Shown in pieces: positions 28,103 through 36,877 of a stretch of 64,000 bases of DNA. The stretch covers positions 48,300 to 112,299 of the forward strand of contig PMFA01000024.1 of assembly GCA_003155915.1 (NCBI GenBank), given 5' to 3'. A program made the translations under genes and the position numbers. The notes beneath the pieces were generated by a model. It was not told the origin of the DNA. It did no database searches and saw only the letters and a list, made by a program, of their open reading frames with translations. Origin of the DNA: Acidimicrobiaceae bacterium. GTDB lineage: Bacteria; Actinomycetota; Acidimicrobiia; Acidimicrobiales; RAAP-2. Each line of letters opens with the position of its first letter. Position 1 is the first letter of the stretch.

Positions 28103-28720
28103 ATGGACAACGTCGAACTGGTCGGGTCGGACGGCCGCGCCGAAGTGTACCGATTCGTCGTGGGACCAATCGAAAACAACGTGTACGTCGTGCGCTGCAA
28201 GCGAACCGGTGAGGCGACGCTCATCGACGCGGCCAATGAACACGACCGGCTGCTGCGCGTGGCGCGTCGACTGGGCGTGACCTCGGTACTCGAGACCCAC
28301 GGCCACTGGGACCACATCGGAGCGGTCGAACAGGTCCGCGAGGCGGGGATCGACGTGTGGGTGCGAAACGAAGACGCCGGCATGCTGCCGAGTTACGACC
28401 ACCTGCTCGATGACGACGCGGTCCATCAGGTGGGTGACCTACGCCTGCGCACGCTGCACACACCCGGTCACACGCCCGGCAGTATCTGTTTCGCGCTCGA
28501 AGAGAGCTCCATGCTCTTCACCGGCGACACGCTCTTTCCCGGCGGTCCCGGCAACACCAATCACGACGCCCAGGACTTCGCGACCATCATCACCTCGATC
28601 GACGAACGCATCTTCGGCGTCTTTGGCGACGACGTGACGATTTGGCCCGGCCACGGCGGCGAGTCCACCATCGGCACCGAGCGTCCCCACCTCGATGAGT
28701 GGGTCGAACGGGGCTGGTAA
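28103..28720 (+). CDS. Metallo-beta-lactamase fold hydrolase (glyoxalase II-like)
   Basis: 205 residues from the ATG at 28103 (frame open from GTG 28088). Metal motif THGHWDHIGA (HxHxDH) near 70-79, GHTPGSI with the third His, TGDTLFPGG with bridging Asp, and a C-terminal WPGHGGEST His. This is the full dinuclear zinc/iron set of glyoxalase II and persulfide-dioxygenase-like hydrolases. The substrate is probably a thioester. It stands between the divergent dehydrogenase and sufC1; a function in Fe-S or persulfide metabolism would be guesswork. Confidence 0.85.
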   Translation: MDNVELVGSDGRAEVYRFVVGPIENNVYVVRCKRTGEATLIDAANEHDRLLRVARRLGVTSVLETHGHWDHIGAVEQVREAGIDVWVRNEDAGMLPSYDHLLDDDAVHQVGDLRLRTLHTPGHTPGSICFALEESSMLFTGDTLFPGGPGNTNHDAQDFATIITSIDERIFGVFGDDVTIWPGHGGESTIGTERPHLDEWVERGW

Positions 28721-28749
28721 CAACTGGTGTTTCGACCGAATCGGGCCGT

Positions 28750-28755
28750 TAGGCT
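28750..28755 (+). promoter_or_regulatory. -10 box of the sufC1-sufS-sufU operon
   Basis: TAGGCT followed by 7 bases and GTG 28763, with no Shine-Dalgarno. Indicates a leaderless operon start just after the MBL gene. Confidence 0.55.
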
Positions 28756-28762
28756 CGTCACC

Positions 28763-29521
28763 GTGTCGACGCCCCTTTTAGAACTTCGCAACCTCCACGC
28801 CGAGGCCGAGGGCACGGTCATCCTCCGCGGCGTCGACCTGACGGTACGCGAGGGCGAAGTGCACGCCCTGATGGGTCCCAACGGTGCCGGCAAGTCCACG
28901 CTGGCCAACATCGTCATGGGCCACCCGGGCTACACGGTCACCGGTGGCGAGATCTTGCTCAACGGCGCGAACATCGCCAAATGGACGCCCGACGAACGCG
29001 CCCGCGCCGGGATCTTCCTCGCCTTTCAGTATCCCGAGGCCATCGCCGGTGTGTCGGTCGTGCAGTTCTTGCGTCAGGCGATCGCCGCTCGAAAGGGCCT
29101 CGACGAACTCAGCATCCTCGAAGTGCGCCTGGACCTCGCGGAGTGGATGGACCGGCTGGGGATGGACCCGGCCTTCGCTGAACGTCACCTCAACGACGGG
29201 TTCTCCGGCGGCGAGCGCAAGCGCAACGAGGTGCTCCAGATGGCGCTGTTGGAACCGGTCGTCGCGTTCTTGGATGAGACCGACTCCGGCTTGGACATCG
29301 ACGCCCTTCGTGTGGTCGCCAAGGGCGTGCGCACGGTTCGAGGTGAACACCCGAGCATGGGTGTCATCGTCGTCACCCACTACGTGAAACTCCTCGAAGA
29401 GATCGAGCCCGACCAGGTGCACATCTTGGTGGACGGCCAGATCGTGCACTCGGGCGACGCCCAACTGGCCCAACTCATCGAACTCGAGGGCTACGACGCC
29501 TGGCGTGCGGTGGCGTCGTGA
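28763..29521 (+). CDS. sufC: Fe-S assembly ATPase SufC (copy 1)
   Basis: Soluble ABC ATPase that works with SufB and SufD in building Fe-S clusters. 252 residues from the GTG at 28763. Walker A GPNGAGKST near 37-45, the SufC-specific signature FSGGERKRNEVLQM near 150, Walker B VVAFLDETDSGLD, and the switch His in VVTHY. The frame is open upstream to 28727 but the leaderless -10 box sets this start. Overlaps sufS by 4 bases. A second sufC lies 4 kb away on the other strand. Confidence 0.93.
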   Translation: MSTPLLELRNLHAEAEGTVILRGVDLTVREGEVHALMGPNGAGKSTLANIVMGHPGYTVTGGEILLNGANIAKWTPDERARAGIFLAFQYPEAIAGVSVVQFLRQAIAARKGLDELSILEVRLDLAEWMDRLGMDPAFAERHLNDGFSGGERKRNEVLQMALLEPVVAFLDETDSGLDIDALRVVAKGVRTVRGEHPSMGVIVVTHYVKLLEEIEPDQVHILVDGQIVHSGDAQLAQLIELEGYDAWRAVAS

Positions 29522-30753
29522 CGAGCTTCAACGCCAAACGAGTCCGTTCCGACATCCCGCAGTTGAATCGCGTGGTCTTCGACCACCCCATCACCTATCT
29601 GGACACCGCGTCGACGTCGTTGCAGCCCAACGCCGTCATTGACGCCATGAGCCGCTACTACCAACTCCGCCACGCCAACGTGCACCGCGCCGTGTATCAG
29701 ACGGCCAGCGAGGCGACCGCCGCGTACGAAGGTTCTCGAGAAGCCGTGGCGCGCTTCATCAACGCCCCCGGCGGCGCCGGCGAGGTCGTGTTCACCAAGA
29801 ACGCGACCGAGTCCTTCAACCTGCTCGCCAAGTCCTGGGGGGCCAAGAATCTAGTGGCCGGCGACGTCGTCTTGGTCAGTGAGATGGAGCACCACGCCAA
29901 CATCGTGCCGTGGTTCCAGTTGCGCGAACAGACAGGCATCGAGGTTCGTTTCATCCCGACGACCGACGACTACCGACTTGATCTCTCGGGCCTTGACGAA
30001 TTGATGCGCGGCGTGCGACTGCTCTCGATCACGGGCATGTCCAACGTGCTAGGAACCATCAACCCCATCAACGAACTGGCCGCCGTCGCGCACCGCTACG
30101 GCGCGTTGATCGCGGTCGACGGCGCGCAGTCAGTCGCGCATCAGCCGACCGACGTCGTCGCGCTCGACGTCGATTTTCTGATTTTCACCGGTCACAAGAT
30201 GCTCGGGCCGACGGGGATCGGCGTCTTTTGGACCCGCGAGGACATCCTGGATGCCATGCCGCCCTTCCTCGGTGGCGGCGGCATGATCGCCGACGTGCGC
30301 ACCGACGGCTACACGCCGGCCAACGGCCCGACGAGATTCGAGGCCGGTACCCCGCCCATCGCCGAGGCGGTCGGACTGCACGCGGCCGTGCTCTACCTCG
30401 AGGGCCTCGGTATGACCAACGTCGTGCGACACGAACGCGCATTGGCGGGCGACGCCCTCACGAGACTCGCGCTCGATTTCGAAGGTCGTGTTCGCGTGAT
30501 CGGACCGAGTGACATGACCGATCGCGGCGGTGTGATCAGCCTCGATGTCGAGGGTGTTCACCCCCACGACGTCGCCCAAGTGCTCGACCAGTTCGGCGTC
30601 TGCGTGCGACCGGGTCACCACTGCGCCAAGCCCCTCATGCGCCGCTTCGGACTCGCGGCCACTGTGCGCGCTTCGTACGGACCCTATTCCCTCACCAAGG
30701 ACACTGACGTGCTGATCGAAGCGCTCGGTCACGCGGTGAAGATGTTTGGGTAG
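29518..30753 (+). CDS. sufS: Cysteine desulfurase SufS
   Basis: PLP enzyme that takes sulfur from cysteine for Fe-S cluster assembly. 411 residues. YLDTASTSLQP near 27-37, EMEHHANIVPW (PLP-stacking His), VDGAQSVAHQ, the PLP lysine in FTGHKMLGP near 226, and the persulfide Cys in RPGHHCAKPLM near 364. GTG start overlapping sufC1. Group II desulfurase, expected to hand sulfur to the SufU encoded next. Confidence 0.95.
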   Translation: MTSFNAKRVRSDIPQLNRVVFDHPITYLDTASTSLQPNAVIDAMSRYYQLRHANVHRAVYQTASEATAAYEGSREAVARFINAPGGAGEVVFTKNATESFNLLAKSWGAKNLVAGDVVLVSEMEHHANIVPWFQLREQTGIEVRFIPTTDDYRLDLSGLDELMRGVRLLSITGMSNVLGTINPINELAAVAHRYGALIAVDGAQSVAHQPTDVVALDVDFLIFTGHKMLGPTGIGVFWTREDILDAMPPFLGGGGMIADVRTDGYTPANGPTRFEAGTPPIAEAVGLHAAVLYLEGLGMTNVVRHERALAGDALTRLALDFEGRVRVIGPSDMTDRGGVISLDVEGVHPHDVAQVLDQFGVCVRPGHHCAKPLMRRFGLAATVRASYGPYSLTKDTDVLIEALGHAVKMFG

Positions 30754-30757
30754 CGGC

Positions 30758-31231
30758 GTGTCGAACCTCGGCTCGAACCTCGACGACCTCTATCGCGAGA
30801 TCATCCTCGACCACTACCGCTCACCGCGCAATCGCGGCGAGCTCGAGTCGCCACCGGCGATTCGCGTCGAGGGCTTCAATCCCCTGTGCGGCGACGAGAT
30901 CGTCGTGTACCTCGATGTCGAGGACGGCGTCTTGAAGAACATAAAGATGACGGGCAGCGGCTGCTCGATCTCCCAATCGTCAGCCTCGTTGATGAGCGCC
31001 GCCGTCAAGGGCAAGCCGCTCGATCAGGTCCGCGCGACCGTCGCCATGTTCAAAGAACTCATGACCGTTCAGGAGTCGACGCTCGCGCACGACGGTGAAG
31101 CACCCAAGGTGGACATTCGCGCGCTCGGTGAACTGGCCGCCCTCCAGGGGGTCATCAAGTTCCCCGTACGCATCAAGTGCGCCACGCTGGCGTGGAACAC
31201 CATGGTGCAAGGACTCGACGAAATCCCCTGA
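30758..31231 (+). CDS. sufU: Fe-S assembly sulfurtransferase/scaffold SufU
   Basis: 157 residues from GTG 30758 (a TTG at 30746 is possible). Three conserved Cys: NPLCGDE near 40, GSGCSISQ near 67, and IKCATLAW near 140, plus the SufU-specific insertion between the last two. In the SufU group, zinc is bound and sulfur is accepted from SufS. Last gene of sufC1-sufS-sufU, ending 4 bases before the convergent LCP gene stop. Confidence 0.92.
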   Translation: MSNLGSNLDDLYREIILDHYRSPRNRGELESPPAIRVEGFNPLCGDEIVVYLDVEDGVLKNIKMTGSGCSISQSSASLMSAAVKGKPLDQVRATVAMFKELMTVQESTLAHDGEAPKVDIRALGELAALQGVIKFPVRIKCATLAWNTMVQGLDEIP

Positions 31232-31235
31232 GTAG

Positions 31236-32630
31236 TCAGGGCGTGCAGGGCACCGGGTCGAAAGATGGCACGGCCAGCGTCGGGTTCGTCGTCGTCGTGG
31301 TGGTCGTGAGGTGGTGCTTCGTAGTCGTCGTCGTCGAGTGCAACGTCGTCGTCGTGGTGGGCGTGATGACCGGCGGCATCTGCGGCACGCCCGAGGCGTT
31401 CGGCGGCGGGTTCGTCGGACGCAGCAACGTGTTGCCGAAGATACTGACCATCAACTGCTCGGCCTGCGGCTCTTCGACGACTTCAACGTCGGCGCCTCCG
31501 ACCACGGCGGGCGTCTCAGGCATCGTGAAGGTCTGCATCGCGTTCGAGTTGTAGCCGTGGAACTTGAGGGCCAGTCCGATGAGCTCGTTCAACGAGAACG
31601 TGTCGTCGATGGAGATGCCCTTCGGGAGGTTCGAAAGGAAGCCGTTCATGGCGACCGGGTTGTCGAGCTTGCTCTTCACGCGCTCGAACATGGCGCGCAG
31701 GAACGACGTCTGGCGATCGATCCGACCGAAGTCGCTCGTGCCGTCGTAGGTAAAGCCGTCGTTCAAGATTTCGTTGTTAATCTCGTCGTCAGTCATATGG
31801 GCGAACGCCGAGCGGTCCGGCCACACCGGATGATCGTTCAGCGCGTAGTAGTAGTGGCGGCTGCGAGCGACCGCGAGCGCCTGGAATCCATTGATCAGCT
31901 GACAGCCCGGGTGCTTGATCTCGAGACCGGAGTTGGGGTCGATGACCGGGTAGCGGAAGTCCAAGTAGACACCGCCAATCGCCACCGCCGAGTTAATGAG
32001 ACCGCTGAAGTTCACCTGGACGACGTGATTGATGGTGATACCGAAGTTCGCTTTGATCGTCGAGACGAGCAGGGCCGGACCGTTGCCGTAGTTCACGTTG
32101 ATGCGGTTGTAATTGCCGTAGAGCGCCTGGTTGGCGAGCAAGGTCACTTCGGTGTCGCGAGGTATCGACAAGATGGTGATCGTGCGGGCGGCGGGATTCA
32201 CGCGGATGATCTTGATGACGTCGCTGCGTTGACCACCGACCGAATTGGTGCTCGCTCCGGTTTGGCGTGCGACCGCGCCGGAAAGTCCCGCGCGCGAGTC
32301 CGAACCAATGGCGAGGATGTTGAACGGCTGGCCCGGCACGGGGTACGTGATCGTCGAGACGTGGATCTTGGGAATGGCGTCGAAGCGCCAGTTGGCGTAC
32401 AAGTAGCCACCACCCAGGACACCCACGATGAGCACGATGACCGAGACACCCGCGATGAGCCACGACCGTCCCCGGCGCCGACGACGACGTCGCTTGGGTG
32501 CGCGTCCCGACTGGCGATCGACGGCATCACCCAACGCCACGAGGCGACTTTCGTTGGCGAGAGCTCGTCGTTTAGCGCCCGAAGACCTATCTGAAGGGCC
32601 CCGAGGAGCGCCGTTGCTTCCGTCAGCCAT
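31236..32630 (-). CDS. LytR-CpsA-Psr (LCP) family cell-wall ligase
   Basis: Membrane-anchored enzyme expected to transfer glycopolymers from lipid carriers to peptidoglycan. 464 residues: basic N-terminus (KRRRRRRRGR), one TM helix (about 57-78), then the extracellular LCP domain with IGSDSRAG near 106, GQRSDVIKIIRV, SIPRDTEV and GGVYLDFRYPV. The Arg and Asp residues that bind pyrophosphate are present. The C-terminal 70 residues are a Thr-rich low-complexity tail ending in a single Cys. ATG at 32630 lies 6 bases after a TAAACT box, so it is probably leaderless. Confidence 0.9.
   Translation of the reverse strand: MADGSNGAPRGPSDRSSGAKRRALANESRLVALGDAVDRQSGRAPKRRRRRRRGRSWLIAGVSVIVLIVGVLGGGYLYANWRFDAIPKIHVSTITYPVPGQPFNILAIGSDSRAGLSGAVARQTGASTNSVGGQRSDVIKIIRVNPAARTITILSIPRDTEVTLLANQALYGNYNRINVNYGNGPALLVSTIKANFGITINHVVQVNFSGLINSAVAIGGVYLDFRYPVIDPNSGLEIKHPGCQLINGFQALAVARSRHYYYALNDHPVWPDRSAFAHMTDDEINNEILNDGFTYDGTSDFGRIDRQTSFLRAMFERVKSKLDNPVAMNGFLSNLPKGISIDDTFSLNELIGLALKFHGYNSNAMQTFTMPETPAVVGGADVEVVEEPQAEQLMVSIFGNTLLRPTNPPPNASGVPQMPPVITPTTTTTLHSTTTTTKHHLTTTTTTTNPTLAVPSFDPVPCTP
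31285..31365 (-). repeat. Poly-threonine coding tract in LCP gene
   Basis: ACG/ACC-rich simple sequence encoding three runs of 5-7 threonines separated by short LHS and KHHL spacers. A likely flexible, possibly glycosylated tail; repeat-length variation would be expected between strains. Confidence 0.7.
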
Positions 32631-32636
32631 CCGTCG

Positions 32637-32642
32637 AGTTTA
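32637..32642 (-). promoter_or_regulatory. -10 box of leaderless LCP gene
   Basis: On the minus strand TAAACT is followed by 6 bases and the ATG at 32630, with no ribosome-binding sequence. Confidence 0.5.
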
Positions 32643-32666
32643 ACCTTCGGTCGCGCGCAGTCGTGG

Positions 32667-33395
32667 TCACGCGGAGGCGACGCGAAACGGTTCGTAGCCG
32701 TCTCGTTCGAGAATTTCCGAAAGTTCCGGCCCACCCGTCGCTACGACGCGACCTTCACTCAGCACGTGGATCATCGTCGGCGTGAGCTCTTGCAACAGTC
32801 GCTTGAAATGCGTGATCACCAAGATGCCGCACTCCCACTCGTTGCTCGCGAGTGACAGTCGACGAGCGACCGCACCCAATGCGTCAACGTCAAGACCCGA
32901 GTCAATCTCATCGAGCACCGCGAACTTTGGACGCAGCATCCCGAACTGCACCATCTCGGCGCGTTTTCGCTCACCGCCCGAAAGGTCGACGTTGACGAAA
33001 CGGTCAAGGATCTCGGGGCGAAGTTCAACTCGCTCCGCTTCGTCGCGCATTCGTTGACGCAGATTCGTCGGATCGACGCCGGCCGCGATCAAGAGGTCGA
33101 TGGGGCGAACGCCGGCAACCTCCAACGGCTGTTGCATCGCCAGGAGCAAGCCATGTCGAGCCCGTTCGCTCGGCGACATCGTCAAGAGCTCCACGTCATC
33201 AATGCGCACCGAACCGCCCAATACCTTGTAACCGGGATGACCGGTCAGTGCGTGGGCCAGTGTGGACTTACCGGAGCCGTTCGGTCCCATGATCACGTGG
33301 ACCTCGCCGGTCCTCATCAAGAGGTCGAAGCCCCTTAGGACCTCTTTGCCCGCGACTTCGACGCGCAGCCCTTCGATTATCAGGGTGGAGGTCAC
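32667..33395 (-). CDS. sufC: Fe-S assembly ATPase SufC (copy 2)
   Basis: 242 residues from the GTG at 33395, which overlaps the Rieske gene stop (GTGA). Walker A GPNGSGKST near 36-44, LSGGERKRAEMVQF near 140, Walker B KFAVLDEIDSGLD and ITHF switch His. Sequence clearly differs from copy 1 while keeping every SufC hallmark, so this is an old duplication or separate acquisition rather than a recent copy. Last gene of sufD-Rieske-sufC2. Confidence 0.93.
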   Translation of the reverse strand: MTSTLIIEGLRVEVAGKEVLRGFDLLMRTGEVHVIMGPNGSGKSTLAHALTGHPGYKVLGGSVRIDDVELLTMSPSERARHGLLLAMQQPLEVAGVRPIDLLIAAGVDPTNLRQRMRDEAERVELRPEILDRFVNVDLSGGERKRAEMVQFGMLRPKFAVLDEIDSGLDVDALGAVARRLSLASNEWECGILVITHFKRLLQELTPTMIHVLSEGRVVATGGPELSEILERDGYEPFRVASA

Positions 33396-33706
33396 GGGAG
33401 TACCACTTCCAAGCGACCGTCGAAATCTCGCACGTCGTAGTGCGCCACCGGTCGCGTCGCAGGAAACGACGTGGGCTCGCCGTCCTTCAGACGGAACATC
33501 GCACCGTGACGGGCGCACTCGATCTCGGCGGTCTCACAGTTCACTTCGCCTTCGGCGAGGCTGAAGTCCTCGTGACTACAACGGTCGTCCAAGACGTAGA
33601 CGTCGTCGTCGATTCGCACGAGCACCAACACCCGATTCTCGACGTGGAGTTGATGTGGCACGCCGCTTTCGAAGTCGCTCAGCTGCCCGATATCGACGGT
33701 CGTCAC
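33392..33706 (-). CDS. SUF-associated Rieske-type ferredoxin
   Basis: 104 residues. Two ligand pairs of a Rieske [2Fe-2S] cluster are visible: CSHEDFSL near 43 (C-x-H) and CARHGAMF near 63 (C-x2-H). Small stand-alone Rieske proteins in actinobacterial and cyanobacterial suf operons are thought to supply electrons during cluster assembly. It overlaps sufD by 4 bases upstream and sufC2 by 4 bases downstream, so all three are co-translated. Confidence 0.92.
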   Translation of the reverse strand: MTTVDIGQLSDFESGVPHQLHVENRVLVLVRIDDDVYVLDDRCSHEDFSLAEGEVNCETAEIECARHGAMFRLKDGEPTSFPATRPVAHYDVRDFDGRLEVVLP

Positions 33707-34944
33707 GGCGTCACCACGTTCACCGTCGCCAAGACTGACGTCACGTCACGCTCGACCAGTTCGGCCAACTCCGCGGGGAGATTGGCGAGCATCTCGTAGA
33801 AGAAGCCCTGAATCATGAGGCGTTCGGCGTCTTCGCGGCTGACCCCTCGCGATTCGAGGTACCAGCGCTGCAATTCATCGAGCGGACCGACGCTCGAAGC
33901 GTGGGCGCACATGACGTCGTTCTCACGAATGTCCAGGTTGGGCACGCTGTCGGCGTGGGCCGCGGGTGAGAGCAACAGGTTGTGATTCGTCTGACGTGCG
34001 TCGGTGCGTTTGGCGCCCTTCTCGATCTCAATGAGTCCGGTGTAGACCGAGCGGGATTGGTCCGCGACCGCGCCCTTCGAGAGCAGCGTCGAGCGCGATC
34101 GAGCACCGGTGTGCATCTGGTGAGTTCGAAAATCGTGCACCTGGTCACCCGAACCGAGGAACGTCGTGCGCAGTTCATTCTCTGAACCGGCTCCGCGCAT
34201 CTCGGCGTCGTTGCGCGAGCGGTTGTAGTGGGCGCCAATGCCGACGACCGCCTGGCGCAGCCGCGCATCGCGGCTGACGAACCCCGTCGTTCGCGCGACG
34301 TGCCAGGCGCTCTGATCGAGGCGCTGATAGGTGATCAGTTGCAGCGACGAGTTGTCATCGAGTGAGTATTCACTGAGCGGCACGACGAGGGCGTCGGTGC
34401 CCCCTTCGAAGTATTCGACGATCGTCGCACTCGCGCCCCGCCCGAGTTCGATCTGGGTGCGCGAGAACGATGACGTGGAGTTCGACACGTTGAGCACGAC
34501 AATTGGCTCTTCGACGTTCACGCCCGCTCCGACGCGAATGACTGCCGTCGCCGGAGTGAGCGCGGCGTTCAAGATCGCGAAGGTGTCACTGCGGTACCGA
34601 TCAGCGAATGACGTACCGGCGAGCGACTGCGAGGACTCGACGACCTCGACGCTGACGCCCTCGAGACCCTTACCGGTATTCACGCAGAAGCCGTCGACCA
34701 CGCGTACCACCAGTCCCGCGCGCTCACAGAGTTGAGCGGCGAAAGCCGAATCGGTCCGCGTCGCGGGTTCGGACACGACACCAAAGCGGTCCAGGTCGAA
34801 GTCCTTCAGCGGGGCGTAGCGCCAGACTTCGTCGCTGGTGGTTGGCAGGCCAGCCTCCTCGAAGGCCGTCCAGGCCAGTTGGCGAGGGGCCGCGTCAGGT
34901 CGGTCGGCAATGAAGGCGGAGGCTGAATCAGCGAAGATTTTCAT
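33703..34944 (-). CDS. sufD: Fe-S assembly protein SufD
   Basis: 413 residues from the ATG at 34944. N-terminal helical part with TTSDEVWRYAPLKDF near 34-48 and a C-terminal beta-helix. NDAEMRGAGSENE, THQMHTGARSRSTLLSKGAV and the conserved Cys/His of ENDVMCAHASSVG near 343 are the SufB/SufD core motifs. It partners SufB and SufC in the BC2D complex. First gene of sufD-Rieske-sufC2. A TACACT hexamer lies about 16 bases upstream; no strong SD. Confidence 0.92.
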   Translation of the reverse strand: MKIFADSASAFIADRPDAAPRQLAWTAFEEAGLPTTSDEVWRYAPLKDFDLDRFGVVSEPATRTDSAFAAQLCERAGLVVRVVDGFCVNTGKGLEGVSVEVVESSQSLAGTSFADRYRSDTFAILNAALTPATAVIRVGAGVNVEEPIVVLNVSNSTSSFSRTQIELGRGASATIVEYFEGGTDALVVPLSEYSLDDNSSLQLITYQRLDQSAWHVARTTGFVSRDARLRQAVVGIGAHYNRSRNDAEMRGAGSENELRTTFLGSGDQVHDFRTHQMHTGARSRSTLLSKGAVADQSRSVYTGLIEIEKGAKRTDARQTNHNLLLSPAAHADSVPNLDIRENDVMCAHASSVGPLDELQRWYLESRGVSREDAERLMIQGFFYEMLANLPAELAELVERDVTSVLATVNVVTP

Positions 34945-35034
34945 AGATATCGGGACGAAGGCAGTGTACTGGCCCCACCTCATTCTCCTTCGTGACCAGT
35001 CCTAGGCTGAAGGCGATTCGAACAAGGAGCGCGC

Positions 35035-35859
35035 GTGGAGTTCTCATCAGATGTATTGACCCTCGACGTCGACGGTCACGTGGCGACGTTGTGGCTCGAT
35101 CGAAGCGAGGCCCGCAACGCCATGGGGAGCGCCTTGTGGCGCGACCTACCACTCGCCGCCGCGGCGATCGCCGCTGAGCCAGACGTGCGAGTGCTGATCA
35201 TTGCGGCGAAGGGACCGCACTTCAGCGTCGGACTCGATCTGAAGGAGTTCGGAGGAGGCTTCGCGGCGCCCTCGTCGTCGTCGTCCCGGGCCGCGTCGAA
35301 TGCCCAGGCGTACCAGGCCGTACGCACGATGCAGGCGTCGGTGACCTCGATCGCGGACCTCACGGTACCGGTGATTGCCGCCATCCACGGGTACTGCATC
35401 GGTGGCGGCGTCGACCTGGTCAGCGCCTGTGACGTGCGACTGTGCGCGAGCGACGCCAAATTCTCGGTGCGCGAGACGAAGGTCGCGATCGTCGCGGACC
35501 TCGGTTCGTTGCAGCGACTGCCGAAAATCATCAGCGCCGGTCACTTGGCCGAACTGGCCTACACCGGTAAGGACATCGACGCGACACGTGCGCTCGCCAT
35601 CGGTCTCGTGAACGCGGTGTACGACAACAGTGATGAGGTACTCGCCGGTGCGCGCGCACTCGCCCTGGAGATCGCGCAGAACTCACCGCTCGCGGTCCAG
35701 GGGACCAAGGCCGTGCTCGCGGCCAATGACGGACGAAGTGTCGACGAGGGTCTCGAATTCGTGGCGCGCTGGAACACGATGTATCTACAGAGCAATGACT
35801 TGCGCGAGGCGATGATGGCCTTCATGGAGAAACGGCCACCGGTCTTTAACGGCGACTAG
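35035..35859 (+). CDS. Enoyl-CoA hydratase/isomerase family, dienoyl-CoA isomerase-like
   Basis: 274 residues, crotonase fold. The oxyanion-hole segment FSVGLDLKEF is near 64-73. The active-site region IGGGVDLVSACDVR with VRETKVAIVADLGSLQRLP keeps an Asp-Glu-Asp triad at the positions used by delta3,5-delta2,4-dienoyl-CoA isomerase (ECH1), rather than the Glu-Glu pair of ordinary hydratases. So it probably isomerises conjugated dienoyl-CoAs in unsaturated fatty-acid oxidation. GTG start with AAGGAG 5 bases upstream and a TAGGCT -10 further up. Its stop overlaps the convergent Cys-protein stop (CTAG). Confidence 0.82.
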   Translation: MEFSSDVLTLDVDGHVATLWLDRSEARNAMGSALWRDLPLAAAAIAAEPDVRVLIIAAKGPHFSVGLDLKEFGGGFAAPSSSSSRAASNAQAYQAVRTMQASVTSIADLTVPVIAAIHGYCIGGGVDLVSACDVRLCASDAKFSVRETKVAIVADLGSLQRLPKIISAGHLAELAYTGKDIDATRALAIGLVNAVYDNSDEVLAGARALALEIAQNSPLAVQGTKAVLAANDGRSVDEGLEFVARWNTMYLQSNDLREAMMAFMEKRPPVFNGD

Positions 35860-36200
35860 CGCTTCCAGAACTTCCAGCCGCGCTGCTTGCGCTCCATCTC
35901 GTCGAGTTCTTTGCGCCGCTCGTCGTACATCTCGGGCGCGACGTTATTGACGATCTCACTGGCCATATTGAGCAGTTCCCGGCGCTCGTCCAGGCTGGCG
36001 CTCGTCTCGGGCTCTTTCTCGATCGGTCGATCCACGAGCGAGCCGTGGGACCAGCCGACGTCGGCCAATCGGCGCTCGTAGGTGACGCAGTTCTCCGGAC
36101 AGGACCAGGGCTGATCGGGCGCGTTACCGAGAACGCAGAAGCGCGCGACCTCCCCGGACTTGTAGGTCCGGCTCTGAAAGTGCTTGCACTCTTCGCGCAT
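35856..36200 (-). CDS. Small conserved Cys-containing protein of unknown function
   Basis: 114 residues from the ATG at 36200, chosen because AAGGAA lies 6 bases upstream (an ATG at 36206 is too close to it). Four Cys in the first 40 residues (EECKHF, RFCVLG, SCPENC) suggest a zinc or Fe-S site; the C-terminal half is charged and helical (ERRKELDEMERKQRG). I do not recognise a named family. The position inside the SUF locus makes an Fe-S link conceivable but unproven. Divergent from the GNAT gene. Confidence 0.65.
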   Translation of the reverse strand: MREECKHFQSRTYKSGEVARFCVLGNAPDQPWSCPENCVTYERRLADVGWSHGSLVDRPIEKEPETSASLDERRELLNMASEIVNNVAPEMYDERRKELDEMERKQRGWKFWKR

Positions 36201-36253
36201 TCCCATTTCCTTATTCTTCCACGTCGAGACGTCAATTTTGGTAAGAATTGCGA

Positions 36254-36877
36254 ATGCCACAACGTCGAATCGATGAAAGACCGCTGGTCGGGGCCGATTT
36301 GTCGGCCGTGGTGTCCCTGTCCAGTCGCGCCTTCTTCGACGATCCGTTTTTCTCGTACTTGCTGCCCGACGACGCGATGCGACGATCGCGATTACCGCAC
36401 TTTTTTCGCGCCGTCTACGCGCACATGGGCGAACATGGTCGAATCGTCACCGTGCGCAACGACGCCGACGAGGCCTTAGGGGTCGCGGCGTGGTTGACAA
36501 CCGGCGGCTACCCGTTGCCACTACGCGTGCAGCTGCGCCAGGTGCCCTCTTCGCTTCGGACCTTCTATCGACGGCCCCGGTCCATCACGACGGGCAATCG
36601 GTACATGGCGGCGCTGCTGCGCGCCCATCGCAAGGATCCGCAGTGGTACTTGATGGTGCTCTGCGCCGATCCCCCAGCGCAGCGAAGTGGCGTCGGAACG
36701 ATGTTGCTCAAACACGCCCTCGCGCAGGTCGACGCCGAAGGTGTCGGCAGCCACCTCGAGACGCCGCGACTGGACAACGTCGCCTACTACCAGCGCTTCG
36801 GCTACGAACTGATCGAGACCCTGAACCCGATTGAAGGCGCGCCGACGTATTACACGATGTGGCGAACGCCTCGTTAG
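36254..36877 (+). CDS. GNAT family N-acetyltransferase
   Basis: 207 residues. [15 protein letters not shown] near 27-41 is typical of GNATs acting on small amines. The acetyl-CoA loop is [14 protein letters not shown] near 145-158, and [14 protein letters not shown] is the C-terminal beta6-beta7 motif. The acceptor is unknown. ATG at 36254 follows a TAAGAA(T) hexamer by about 6 bases and lacks an SD, so it is probably leaderless. The stop overlaps the sufB stop (TTAG). Confidence 0.8.
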   Translation: MPQRRIDERPLVGADLSAVVSLSSRAFFDDPFFSYLLPDDAMRRSRLPHFFRAVYAHMGEHGRIVTVRNDADEALGVAAWLTTGGYPLPLRVQLRQVPSSLRTFYRRPRSITTGNRYMAALLRAHRKDPQWYLMVLCADPPAQRSGVGTMLLKHALAQVDAEGVGSHLETPRLDNVAYYQRFGYELIETLNPIEGAPTYYTMWRTPR

